Part shown: positions 17,074 through 17,314 of the stretch, in pieces | Numbering within the stretch: the stretch's first letter is position 1 | How the letters are laid out: the number at the start of each line of letters is the position of its first letter | Assembly: GCA_021029095.1 (NCBI GenBank) | Contig: JAJOHG010000483.1 | Span: 1-17,314, forward strand | Length of the DNA stretch: 17,314 nt | Reading direction: 5' to 3' | Source: Phellopilus nigrolimitatus | Taxonomy: Eukaryota > Basidiomycota > Agaricomycetes > Hymenochaetales > Hymenochaetaceae | Translations under genes and position numbers: made by a program | Notes under the pieces: generated by a model | What the model saw: the letters and a program-made list of their open reading frames with translations, nothing else | Told to the model about the DNA's origin: nothing | Database searches by the model: none

Positions 17074-17314
17074 TACACTATTCGCTGAACTTGGGCCGCG
17101 AAACCTTCAAGCAAATCATAGACATTGCTGTTCTCAGAAGGCATTGTCCCGCGTCTTTGCACTCCTCTCCGTGGTGTTCCAATATTAATGTTTACATATA
17201 TTTGAACAAAATTGTCAACGCCGTTATTGCGAGTTCGTAAATCAGATAACTCCTTGTCATTATCCGCTACACGATATATTGAAATGTGTTGCCGGGTACC
17301 CAAGCGAGCCGCGG

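Noticed and set aside
1..17314. CRISPR arrays, bacterial operon signals, rRNA genes and complete transposons
   Set aside because: No regularly spaced direct repeats, no rRNA-like sequence and no transposase or reverse-transcriptase motif were found; the window is eukaryotic nuclear DNA.

Overview
The window looks like nuclear DNA of a filamentous basidiomycete (mushroom-type) fungus. Genes are closely packed on both strands. They are split by many short GT..AG introns, mostly 44-115 nt and often with CTAAY/CTGAY-like branch sites. The recognisable families are fungal ones: a velvet regulator, a SNX41/ATG20 sorting nexin, a CYSTM peptide, an IFH1/CRF1-like acidic regulator and BFR2/AATF. All gene models were spliced by hand from the sequence.

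Layout. 817-1984 (+) is a velvet-domain gene with at least two frame breaks. 2481-2886 (+) may hold a small unrecognised gene. 3429-5796 (-) is an intact 8-exon PX-BAR sorting nexin (633 aa). 6401-6891 (-) is an 83-aa CYSTM gene whose frame closes only if a 2-nt microexon is used. 7517-10654 (-) is a large, almost intron-free acidic nuclear protein (about 1023 aa), probably of the IFH1/CRF1 type. It diverges from 11230-13084 (+), the ribosome-biogenesis factor BFR2/AATF in seven exons, which lacks one base in its last exon. 13569-17025 is a head-to-head inverted duplication of a short-chain dehydrogenase/reductase (SDR) gene with its upstream region; both copies are damaged.

Functional links. 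The clearest pair is the divergent IFH1-like / BFR2 unit. IFH1 in yeast drives ribosomal protein genes and BFR2 acts in the small-subunit processome, so one 575-bp intergenic promoter may serve two ribosome-production genes. The sorting nexin and CYSTM genes are on the same strand but separated by ordinary promoter-sized gaps holding several palindromes and CACGTG boxes.

Quality caution. Single-base indels cluster in the velvet gene, the SDR copies and one spot of BFR2, whereas about 5.2 kb of SNX41, IFH1-like and CYSTM coding sequence needs no indel at all. This favours real decay for the velvet and SDR genes. For BFR2, normally an important single-copy gene, a sequencing or assembly error is equally possible.
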